A DNA stretch of 64,000 nucleotides from Bacteroides intestinalis (GTDB taxonomy: Bacteria; Bacteroidota; Bacteroidia; Bacteroidales; Bacteroidaceae): positions 372,001 to 436,000 of the forward strand of contig NZ_CABJDN010000001.1 of the NCBI RefSeq assembly GCF_902364365.1, given 5' to 3'. The notes below the pieces were generated by a model that was not told the origin of the DNA, searched no databases, and saw only the letters and a list, made by a program, of their open reading frames with translations. Below, piece after piece: positions 17,001 through 24,818 of this stretch. The first letter of the stretch is position 1, and the number at the start of each line of letters is the position of its first letter. Made by a program: the position numbers and the translations under genes.

Positions 17001-18881
17001 TTAGTTAACCGGATATTCCAGGCAAGTAACCGTACCATCCATTGTCATAACGATAAGTTTTCCTTTCCCTGTATTCTTCAGAGAAGTAATTGCCGAATGG
17101 GAGATTTTGTGCGACCAGGCAATGCCACTTCCATCTGTCCGTATAGCATGAAGGACGCCGAATTCAGTAGGAACAAATACCAACTGTCCGGTAGTTTCCA
17201 TACGGGTAGGGATAAAGTTACCTTCATAAGGCATCAATGTGTTCCAAAGACTGTCGTATGTACCTTGAGAAATGTCTACTGCGGTAATAGTGTTCTTGAT
17301 CCCTTTTATGTACATTGTCTTTCCATCCGGTGAGAAGCCAAGAGATTCGCGCCCTTTTGCTTCATCGGAAGCCCAGAGGATTTCTCCTGTTTCGGGGCGA
17401 AATGAGCGGACGAAATAGTCGGAACTGAGGACAATGACTTGCTCATTCTTCTTTCCTTGCTGCGTATACGGTAGTGCAACCGACCAGCAGGCACCCGGTG
17501 AGAAATATCTGCCTCGTTTGGTGTCGAACTCCCATACTCTCTTTCCACTCTTGCGGTCTATAGCATAGAACATTGCTCCCCAGGTGCCTATATACACACG
17601 CTCTTTATCAATAGCCGGACGCGATTCGATGTAGCCATGCAAGCCGTCGCAAGTCCAGTTCAGTGTTCCGTCTGCCAGTTTTAAAGAATAGAATTTACCG
17701 TTGCTGCTGCCTATATAAACTATGTCTTCTGATACGAGGGGGCAAGCTACAATGGGGTAATTCGTATTGTACCTCCAGCGTACAGTGCCTTGTTTCCGGT
17801 CGAGGGCATAGATGAAGCCGTCACACGAAGATATGATTACAAGCCGGGGAGTAATGAACGGGGCTGAGAATATCTTATTCCCGGTGGTATAGGTCCACAA
17901 TGTTTTACCATCGGCGACATTAAGGGCGTGGACCACACCGGCAGTATTGGTATAGACATATAGATCACCGTCTATGCTGCCTTGTGAAGCAATATCAGTT
18001 ACGTCTTTTAATTTCCAGCTTTCGCGCACTGAAGGATATTTGTCATTGATGGTAAAGTCGGGGCGATAGTAGGTGGTATCTCTCTTTTTCTGCAGAGGAG
18101 CCAGGAGGATAGTATGCCATACTGGGTGAGTTTCTGTTTTGATGATGCGTTCCTGAAACTCTAATGTATTGCCACGGAAGGTTACGAGATTGTATCCGCC
18201 TATCGGATCTTCTCTCCGTAAAGACGAGCGCCCGAGGACGGCAGGAATACCTTCAGCATCGTAAGCATGGTTCACGTGAAGGTGACCACCGAGTACGGCT
18301 TGTATATTACGAGTCTTAAGAATGTCGATAACTTCGTACCAGTTACTCAGGTCCCGATTGAGAGGAAAGTGATTGATGAAGATAATAGGTTGCTTTGCCG
18401 GAGTAGCACGGACGATAGAATCGAGCCACAGAATCTCTTCGCGGGGGATGTGAGGCGGTCCCATACGTAGGCTTGGTCCGGCGCCACAGCCGATGAAACG
18501 AACTCCTTGCCAGTCATAACAAAAATGGGAAGCCTGGAAAATCTTGTCGAACATCGTGCATCCGTTTTCACTCCAGTTTACATCATGATTGCCGGGAATG
18601 AGGAAATAAGGCTTCCTGAAGTCTTTCAGAATGTCTTGCAGCAAATAGAATTCTTTGGTATCACCGAATTCGGTGACGTCACCGCTGAGAATAGTGAAGT
18701 CGACATCTGGATTAGTATTGATGTCTTCAATGGATTGCCGCAGATCATCTTCGGCATAGGCGAAAGAATTGAGGTGTACATCGCTGAGCCAAGCGAAAGT
18801 GAAGGCTCGTTGGTTAATGTCTTGCCCGTAGGAGAGGGCAGACAGCGCTATCACGCAGATAGCCAATAAAATTCTTTTCAT
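17001..18881 (-). CDS. Metallophosphoesterase fused to PQQ-like beta-propeller
   Basis: 626 residues from the ATG at 18879-18881 (MKRILLAI...). An upstream in-frame ATG adds 20 residues ahead of the signal peptide and is rejected. After the signal peptide comes a calcineurin-like phosphoesterase domain with all metal motifs in order: SDVH, GDVTEFGD, GNHD, NHF and GGHLHVNH. From about residue 290 the protein becomes a PQQ-type propeller with repeated GTxxWxY and VYIGSSNGKFYSL blades. It would work in the periplasm. The propeller probably binds a partner or positions a substrate. The substrate is unknown. It lies downstream of the disrupted CE15 gene, with a terminator-like hairpin between them. 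Confidence 0.9.
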   Translation of the reverse strand: MKRILLAICVIALSALSYGQDINQRAFTFAWLSDVHLNSFAYAEDDLRQSIEDINTNPDVDFTILSGDVTEFGDTKEFYLLQDILKDFRKPYFLIPGNHDVNWSENGCTMFDKIFQASHFCYDWQGVRFIGCGAGPSLRMGPPHIPREEILWLDSIVRATPAKQPIIFINHFPLNRDLSNWYEVIDILKTRNIQAVLGGHLHVNHAYDAEGIPAVLGRSSLRREDPIGGYNLVTFRGNTLEFQERIIKTETHPVWHTILLAPLQKKRDTTYYRPDFTINDKYPSVRESWKLKDVTDIASQGSIDGDLYVYTNTAGVVHALNVADGKTLWTYTTGNKIFSAPFITPRLVIISSCDGFIYALDRKQGTVRWRYNTNYPIVACPLVSEDIVYIGSSNGKFYSLKLADGTLNWTCDGLHGYIESRPAIDKERVYIGTWGAMFYAIDRKSGKRVWEFDTKRGRYFSPGACWSVALPYTQQGKKNEQVIVLSSDYFVRSFRPETGEILWASDEAKGRESLGFSPDGKTMYIKGIKNTITAVDISQGTYDSLWNTLMPYEGNFIPTRMETTGQLVFVPTEFGVLHAIRTDGSGIAWSHKISHSAITSLKNTGKGKLIVMTMDGTVTCLEYPVN

Positions 18882-18919
18882 GATTTTTGGGGGTATTAGT
18901 AAGTGTTCCCCCAAAGATA

Positions 18920-18954
18920 AAAAGTTTCCGCGGTAAAACATTACTTTTACCGCG
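18920..18954 (-). terminator. Hairpin terminator downstream of the CE15 remnant
   Basis: CGCGGTAAAA (18929-18938) and TTTTACCGCG (18945-18954) form a perfect 10-bp stem with a 6-nt loop. Read on the minus strand it is followed by a short T-run (CTTTTTATC). It would stop transcription from the CE15 gene before the phosphoesterase. Confidence 0.65.
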
Positions 18955-18967
18955 AAAACAAATAAGT

Positions 18968-20079
18968 TTAAGGGAAGGATGGGTCATTCGTTCCCCACCA
19001 TTTACACCAGCGCTCATAGTCCACCTTTTCGTAAAGGGGGGCAATGGTTACTTCTGTATTTACTTCTTTCTTTTCAAGCAGGAACTTGTCGACAAATGCT
19101 TCTACTTCAGGGTATTGACTCGTCGGCAATTGACAATGCCTATGCCCTCCTACAATAGAGAAGCCCATTCTGTCGGCAATACCGAAGGTTCCCCATACCT
19201 TGCGGGCGGCACGGCAGGAGACATAACCCGACTCGTCAGCGAGCCATACATAGTCCGGGTTTCCACTTCACCCAGCGTTTCGGAAACTCGCCATGCAGCA
19301 GCACCGCCACCACCGGGTTCCTGAGCAATAGTCAGTGCAATGCGCTCGTCGAATGCTCCGGCAAAAAGAGCCATCTTACCGGCAAAGGAACAACCGGATA
19401 TGGCCAATTTTCTGGTATCTATCTTACTCTTTTTTCCTACAATTTCCAATCCGTCGATGATACGGCTTACTCCCCACGACCAGGCGCAGTAGGCTCCCAT
19501 ATCCGTTTGGTCGGGATAGAGCTTGTTGATAGGTTCATTGCCGCGCTTTTGTGTATGCGACATAACTTGTGTGAAATTGAATGCGATTTGTGCTATATTA
19601 CGGCTCATGAAAATGACAGGAGGAAGGCTGCCTGTACCTCTGCCTATTCCGATGATGGCTGGGAAAGGACCTTTACCTTCCGGATAAGAAATCTTGGCTT
19701 TCAGAGCGAGTGTCTGTCCATTTACCGTTACATTGACTCTAAGAGTATCATCCACGATATCCGCAGTAATATCTTTTTTTGATACTACAGGTTTCTCACC
19801 TATTTCATAGTGCTCTATTTCGCGGGCTATTTCGGCACGTCGACGACTCCAGTCTTTGAAGTTGGTTGAGCGACCGCTACCGTCAGACCATTGAAAAGGG
19901 TCAGTCAATGGTTTGACTACCGGTAACTCATTGATTCCGGGTAATACGGGAGATAGATTCTTTATTCCCGTATTCTCCACGTTATAAACTAAAGGGATTT
20001 TCTGTGCGAATGCCGAAGTACCCATTCCTATACTCAGCAGCATAATCAGTGCCAGTAAATGTGTTTTCCTGTTTTTCAT
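18968..20079 (-). pseudogene. CE15 glucuronoyl esterase, disrupted by an internal frameshifting deletion
   Basis: The first frame (20079 to 19150) starts with a signal peptide (ends AFAQ). It carries the CE15 nucleophile motif G-C-S-F-A-G-K and the acid region AQEPGGGGAAAW. After SETLGEVE it goes out of frame. The rest of the family sequence continues in another frame to a stop at 18968: NPDYVWLADESGYVS, then the catalytic-His region GGHRHCQLP. Family members have several tens of residues between these two points, so a segment is missing. The join sits on GGAAAC (19259-19264 on the opposite strand), which fits both flanks. CE15 enzymes cut glucuronate esters linking xylan to lignin. The product here would lack the catalytic His, so it is probably inactive. 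Confidence 0.85.
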
Positions 20080-20114
20080 GTTTCTATCTTTATTAAGAGG
20101 TTTACATCTGCCGA

Positions 20115-20122
20115 CAAAGATA
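20115..20122 (-). promoter_or_regulatory. -7 element for the CE15 gene
   Basis: The minus strand reads TATCTTTG, an exact -7 match, 36 nt before the CE15 ATG. No clear TTTG -33 is seen. Confidence 0.45.
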
Positions 20123-20226
20123 GATGATGTTTTTATAGCCTGGTCAGGATGATGTTACAGATACTTTTCATTACGTTACATCTTTAGGATGAAATCTTTA
20201 AAGATGAAAGAAGGCACCTGTTCTAT

Positions 20227-23055
20227 TTAGTCAATATTCAAAAAATATTCATTCAGGTTTTGTGTAGGCTTCAAATCAAGCTTCTTTCTCAATCTATACC
20301 GGTTATTCTCTACCGCACGGACCGAAAGGTTCATTAAAGAAGCGATGTCCTTGGTTTCCATATTCAGTCTGAGACAAGCACATAGGCGCAAGTCATTATT
20401 GGTGAGTTGCGGATGCATCTCTTTCAGTCGCTTGAAGAAGTTACGATGCTTCTGTTCGAACTTGATAAGGAACATTTTCCAGTCATCTTCGGTATCGAGG
20501 TTGTTGGCGAGCAGATTGTTTATCTTCTGATAAAGGGGGATCAATCCTTTCTGTGTATTTCGGGCACAGATATCATCTACCATCTCTTTGAGTTTCAGGA
20601 TGAGTTCGTTCTTGTGGATGATAAATGAAGTTTGAGTGAAGATCTCGGCATCTTTTTCTTCGATTTCATTTTGGAGTTGCTCGTTCATCAAACGCAAATG
20701 TGCAGCTTCCTGGGCTTTCATCCGGCGCAGATGTTTGGTTTGCAGGTGCCGTTTCATCAGGTAGAAGGTACCAAACAAGGTAGCAATGATGAGGGCACAG
20801 CAGGTCAGATACCACCAAACGGTATTGTACCAGGGGGGAAGTACATTAAACTCCAGAAGGGTATCCGGTGAGTAATTATTCAGTCCATCTGTAGTGCGCA
20901 GGCGCAATGTATACTTGCCTTGTGGCAGACGCGCATAGGAAATACTATTCAGTTGTTTCGGGGCGCTCCAGGTGCTATCCATCTCCTCCAGTTGGTATTG
21001 TACAGAGAGATTTCCGGCAAATGCGGCATTGACAGAGAAACCGACAGTAACCGTATTGTCTTGAAAAGGGATGTGGATGGTCTGGTTAATATCTATAAAA
21101 CCTGCATTCAACTCTTTTCCGGCATGAATAAACTCCAGATTAGGAGCGGAAAGCTCTACGGTCTGCCGCTTACTGCGATGGGAGTTATGGAGAATGAAAC
21201 CTGCATCCAGACAAATAAGTGAAAGTGAGTCGTTGAGGACGGCGATATTTTCGTAGGCAGTGATGAGCGAGAGATTATCAGCTTCTACTTTATAGGCTTC
21301 GCGGATGCGTGCAATGTAACCGTCGTAAAAGAAACGATAGACTGATGAACTGGTAATGGCCCAACTCTCTTCGCTATCAATAGGGACGATACGTTTAAGA
21401 TCATGTATGGTTTCGAAGCAGCGATTTAGGTGCTGTTCAAGTTGTAAGTTGTCGTTGACCTCGTCATAGATATAAAACTGATCATTGCCTAAGAAGAGGA
21501 TACGTCCGCCCGATTTGAATAGTTGCAGCCGGGCAGGGAGCGAACTGTCTTTTTCATTACCATAATAAGTATAATAGCGGAAGGCATTTTGTTCGTCATT
21601 CAGCCGACATTTATATATGCCCCGACTGGCGGTTTCCAACCATATATTTCCAAGATGGTCTACTTCGGCGTTATATATCGGGTCGGATATCTGTCGCATG
21701 GAATTTAATTCTCCGGTAGTTCTATTCAGTATCAGCAGGTCATCGTAGGTAATGATAATTTGTATCTGTTTTCCATTGATGGTTGCCTCCAATGTACGGA
21801 AGACTCCGGTATTGACACGGTAAGGGTGGCGGATGCGGAAGTCGGGAAGGATTTCCAGTAATCCGTTGGTGTGTGCGCAGAATAATCGTCCATCTATTTT
21901 TCGAAAAGACCATACTTGTCCCTGTGTACCTTCTATCAATTTGAGAGAGGAGAATACATCCAGCTCATTGAGTTTGTTATACTGGGTATAGTAGATTCCC
22001 TGATTTGTACCGATAAGTAGGTTGTCATGCCAGATAGTAGCATCGTATATACCCCCGAATCCACCATCGGTAGAACGATAGTAACTCAATCCGTCAGTAT
22101 AGCGAATGTATGCGAGACCGCGGTCCAGAGCTGCCCAAATGTTATTCTGGTTATCTTCGTAGAGAGACAGAACGGTATTGTTCTGAAGAATGTTGGTGGT
22201 AGAGAAATGGTTGAGGATGTTTCCGTGGGTATCGACTTCATATACACCGCTAAGTTGCGTACCCAGATAATAAGTGTTCCGTTTGGTGGAATAGATAGCA
22301 CAGTTTAATTCCTGGCCTCTTAACTGTCGGGAAAGAGACAGATTCCAGGGAATAAAGTTCTTTTGGTCATAGATGTAAATTTCTCCGGTGGAAGTGCCTA
22401 TCAAATAGCGGTCAGTGTCGTAAGGCAGGATGACGCGAGTGGTAGTACCGTTCAGGAATTCGCTTCCGGGAATTTTGTTGAGTATTCCATTATTCAGTTG
22501 ATAAAGGGCACCGTACATTTCCTGTACCCAGTATTCACTTCGTACTTTCAGCAGTAGTAGAAAAGCGCTTGGACCGTCGATGGGGGTGATGGTTTGATGG
22601 TCGTATACATAGATGTGGCTGAAAGATTGGAAATAGACTTTATTGCCATCTATCCAAATGCGCCAGAAACTTTGATTGTCGAGTGGATTGTCTCCTTTGA
22701 TTAATCCTTTAAGGGAAGTGTATTTCAACTCTCCCGACTGGTCGCGATCCCAGCGTCCCAGGTCTTCGGAGCCACCACTATATATGGTCTGATGCGATTC
22801 TACGGCAATGGCACGCACGATACTGGCATTGGGCATTTGAAAAAGTTTCCATTCCATACCGTCGGATGCCAGTAACCCGATGCTGTTTCCGAAGTACATA
22901 ATGCCTTTTTCATCTTGCCCGATGGACCAATTTTTATTGGCAGCGTGATATTTGTCACGTGAGAGATTGGTGACATAAGGTTTTTGATTGGCAAATAGGG
23001 TAGCGCAGACAAAAAGGGACACACAGGTTATGATGATGTTCTTTCGGATGTCCAT
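20227..23055 (-). CDS. Membrane-spanning propeller regulator with LuxR-type HTH
   Basis: 942 residues. A signal/anchor segment is followed by a long periplasmic sensor made of two-component-regulator propeller repeats (for example NNIWAALDRGLAYI and GNIWLETASRGIYK) to about residue 650, then a Y_Y_Y-type Ig-like domain. One membrane helix lies at about 746-766 (WWYLTCCALIIATLFGTFYL), followed by a basic coiled coil. The cytoplasmic C-terminus has a LuxR-like HTH (DIASLMNLSVRAVENNRYRLRKKL, cited by its ends). There is no histidine kinase or receiver domain, so it is a one-component relative of the hybrid systems that control polysaccharide loci. Its position directly after the first GH144 locus suggests that it controls one or both loci. 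Confidence 0.88.
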   Translation of the reverse strand: MDIRKNIIITCVSLFVCATLFANQKPYVTNLSRDKYHAANKNWSIGQDEKGIMYFGNSIGLLASDGMEWKLFQMPNASIVRAIAVESHQTIYSGGSEDLGRWDRDQSGELKYTSLKGLIKGDNPLDNQSFWRIWIDGNKVYFQSFSHIYVYDHQTITPIDGPSAFLLLLKVRSEYWVQEMYGALYQLNNGILNKIPGSEFLNGTTTRVILPYDTDRYLIGTSTGEIYIYDQKNFIPWNLSLSRQLRGQELNCAIYSTKRNTYYLGTQLSGVYEVDTHGNILNHFSTTNILQNNTVLSLYEDNQNNIWAALDRGLAYIRYTDGLSYYRSTDGGFGGIYDATIWHDNLLIGTNQGIYYTQYNKLNELDVFSSLKLIEGTQGQVWSFRKIDGRLFCAHTNGLLEILPDFRIRHPYRVNTGVFRTLEATINGKQIQIIITYDDLLILNRTTGELNSMRQISDPIYNAEVDHLGNIWLETASRGIYKCRLNDEQNAFRYYTYYGNEKDSSLPARLQLFKSGGRILFLGNDQFYIYDEVNDNLQLEQHLNRCFETIHDLKRIVPIDSEESWAITSSSVYRFFYDGYIARIREAYKVEADNLSLITAYENIAVLNDSLSLICLDAGFILHNSHRSKRQTVELSAPNLEFIHAGKELNAGFIDINQTIHIPFQDNTVTVGFSVNAAFAGNLSVQYQLEEMDSTWSAPKQLNSISYARLPQGKYTLRLRTTDGLNNYSPDTLLEFNVLPPWYNTVWWYLTCCALIIATLFGTFYLMKRHLQTKHLRRMKAQEAAHLRLMNEQLQNEIEEKDAEIFTQTSFIIHKNELILKLKEMVDDICARNTQKGLIPLYQKINNLLANNLDTEDDWKMFLIKFEQKHRNFFKRLKEMHPQLTNNDLRLCACLRLNMETKDIASLMNLSVRAVENNRYRLRKKLDLKPTQNLNEYFLNID

Positions 23056-23109
23056 AAATAGATTGAATAAAGGTTAGAAAAGGCTATGACCTTATTGTTA
23101 TTCTTGGGA

Positions 23110-23117
23110 CAAAGATA
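23110..23117 (-). promoter_or_regulatory. -7 element for the propeller regulator
   Basis: TATCTTTG on the minus strand, an exact match, 54 nt before the regulator ATG. It lies just past the terminator of the upstream locus, so the regulator is transcribed separately. Confidence 0.5.
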
Positions 23118-23133
23118 GTTAATTTAAGGTAAG

Positions 23134-23184
23134 GGAAAAAAATATGGGGAGATTCTTCTTCTTAATATGAAAGTCTCTCCCCAT
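23134..23184 (-). terminator. Terminator of locus 1 (GH144 copy 1)
   Basis: ATGGGGAGA (23145-23153) pairs with TCTCCCCAT (23176-23184). On the minus strand the stem is followed by a T-run, 4 nt after the GH144 stop. Confidence 0.85.
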
Positions 23185-23188
23185 GTTT

Positions 23189-24511
23189 CTATTTAAATCC
23201 CAGCTTTTTTAATCCTGTCTGTACATCGGGATGACTCATGAAGAGTTTCCATAATAATCCTGTACGATAGTTTTCTATCATTACAACTATAGGTCCCTGG
23301 TCTATTGCAAGATAGCGTTTAGGATACCAATCTTCTGTTTCACTGAAGGCATCATAGAAACCATAAGGTCCGAGCACTTTATCCCCCATTTTATAAAGAT
23401 AGCGCATTACTTCCAATGAATATTCAGGAGTATAGACAATGGAAGAAAGAGCGGCAGTAGGAGAGATGACGCCATGATCTGCAAGCCCATTCGGGGCATG
23501 GGCAGCGTAGCCGTTAACAGAATAACTGGCTGTCAGTCCCCAGCAGTCAGGTCCAAAACCCTTCCATTGCTTGGGGTTGCGGATGCAATAGGTACGATTG
23601 ATAAGGGTGAGATTGCGCATCTCATCGAAATAACCGGGACAGTATTTGTCGGATAGATTTGTCGGATCCAATCCGAGGAATGAATAGTGTGCCCAGAAAA
23701 GGGGACCGGCTTCGCACCCTTGGTAACGCAGGTGAAGTTCGATATCTTCTACTATATGAGGATCGACAATAGCGCCTTTCTCTGCCCAACCATCGTGATA
23801 GACCTCGGCGGGAACACTGTGTGTGGGAGAAGCGGCGGCAAGGATGTACATGATGAGGCACTCGTTATAACCATGTACGGGAAAATTCATTTCCCAACCG
23901 TATTCGGGACTCCAATGCCAGTAGAGCACATTCTGATCGTTTTGTCGATAGAAGTTCCAGTCTATTTCACGCCAGAGGGTGTCGATACGTCCGGCCAGGG
24001 CTTGCTCTTCGGACGAACCGTTGACGTAATATTGGTGTACGGCTAGTAATCCCTGCATAAGGAATGCTGTTTCTACGAGATCGCCTCCATTATCTTTCTG
24101 ACCGAAAGGTTTTACCTTGCCGGTATCTCCATACCACCAGTGAGGATAAGCACCATGAAACCGATCGGCTGTCTCGAGGAAAGAAACAATCTTTTCCATA
24201 CGTGCCAGCCCTTCTTCGCGGGTGACGTATCCGCGGTCGATACCTGCCAATATAGCCATAATTCCGAAACCACTGCCACCGGTGGTTACTACGTGCTGGT
24301 CATCTTCGGGATAGATGCCGTCCATATGGATGCGCTCACATGCCAGTCCGCTGTTAGGCTCGGCACCTTCCCAGAAATAGTTGAAAGTGCGGCGTTGTAT
24401 GGTATCCATCAGTGCTTCGTCGCTTATGGAACCGGATTTTGCTGTCGGGCTTTTACATTGTGTAAAGCCTGATAGTAATAAGAGCAGTAATAAGCTATAT
24501 TGTATCTTCAT
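23189..24511 (-). CDS. GH144 endo-beta-1,2-glucanase, lipoprotein (copy 1)
   Basis: 440 residues. The lipobox is G-F-T-Q-C near residue 19. The rest matches the bacterial 'glucoamylase-like' (PF10091) family that founded GH144: an (alpha/alpha)6 barrel with NYFWEGAEPNSGLA, GGSGFGIMAILAGIDRG, HWWYGDTGKVKPFGQKDNGGD, WHWSPEYGWEM, and ASYSVNGYAAHAPNG (cited as separate short blocks). GH144 enzymes, such as those of Chitinophaga and Parabacteroides, cut beta-1,2-glucan internally to sophoro-oligosaccharides. The lipid anchor suggests cell-surface action before SusCD uptake. It is the last gene of locus 1, separated from the GH3 gene by 307 nt holding an 11-bp array. Family assignment is firm; exact substrate is inferred. 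Confidence 0.88.
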   Translation of the reverse strand: MKIQYSLLLLLLLSGFTQCKSPTAKSGSISDEALMDTIQRRTFNYFWEGAEPNSGLACERIHMDGIYPEDDQHVVTTGGSGFGIMAILAGIDRGYVTREEGLARMEKIVSFLETADRFHGAYPHWWYGDTGKVKPFGQKDNGGDLVETAFLMQGLLAVHQYYVNGSSEEQALAGRIDTLWREIDWNFYRQNDQNVLYWHWSPEYGWEMNFPVHGYNECLIMYILAAASPTHSVPAEVYHDGWAEKGAIVDPHIVEDIELHLRYQGCEAGPLFWAHYSFLGLDPTNLSDKYCPGYFDEMRNLTLINRTYCIRNPKQWKGFGPDCWGLTASYSVNGYAAHAPNGLADHGVISPTAALSSIVYTPEYSLEVMRYLYKMGDKVLGPYGFYDAFSETEDWYPKRYLAIDQGPIVVMIENYRTGLLWKLFMSHPDVQTGLKKLGFK

Positions 24512-24629
24512 ATCTGGTATGCTAATGAACTCATTTTTTTATTTTTTTGCCGATTGCTTGTCTCGATTTATTGATGATAAAAGGACGCTTTGCAACCGGC
24601 TGATTATCAGGAAACTGTAACAGTCCTAT

Positions 24630-24728
24630 CTCAGTATACGACTGAGGTACCCTAAGTATGATACTGAGATACCCTAAGTATAGGACTGAGGTATCCTAAG
24701 TATGCGACTATGCCTCGACTATTGGCTT
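24630..24728. repeat. 11-bp-period array, 9 units (22-bp alternation)
   Basis: From 24641 the sequence alternates ACTGAGGTACC-like and CTAAGTATGAT-like 11-mers: three full 22-bp units, one matching unit before (CTCAGTATACG) and two decayed units after. TATCTCAGTAT pairs perfectly with ATACTGAGATA inside it, so it can fold. It occupies the spacer between GH3 and GH144 of locus 1. The rest of the spacer (24512-24629, 24729-24818) shows nothing else. Confidence 0.75.
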
Positions 24729-24818
24729 GTTGTAAGCAATTAGTATTAAGACCAAGCGCTTATATACTAAACGATACCCCGTCCGAAGTGAATCAATAAC
24801 TTTCAAAACACAAAATTG

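Noticed and set aside
19150..19300. Single-base sequencing error in the CE15 gene
   Set aside because: Restoring one base would still leave the segment between SETLGEVE and NPDYVWL missing relative to the family, so a larger deletion fits better.
17001..20079. CE15 and metallophosphoesterase as part of the beta-1,2-glucan locus
   Set aside because: They are separated from it by the regulator and terminators, and CE15 acts on glucuronoxylan esters, not on beta-1,2-glucan.
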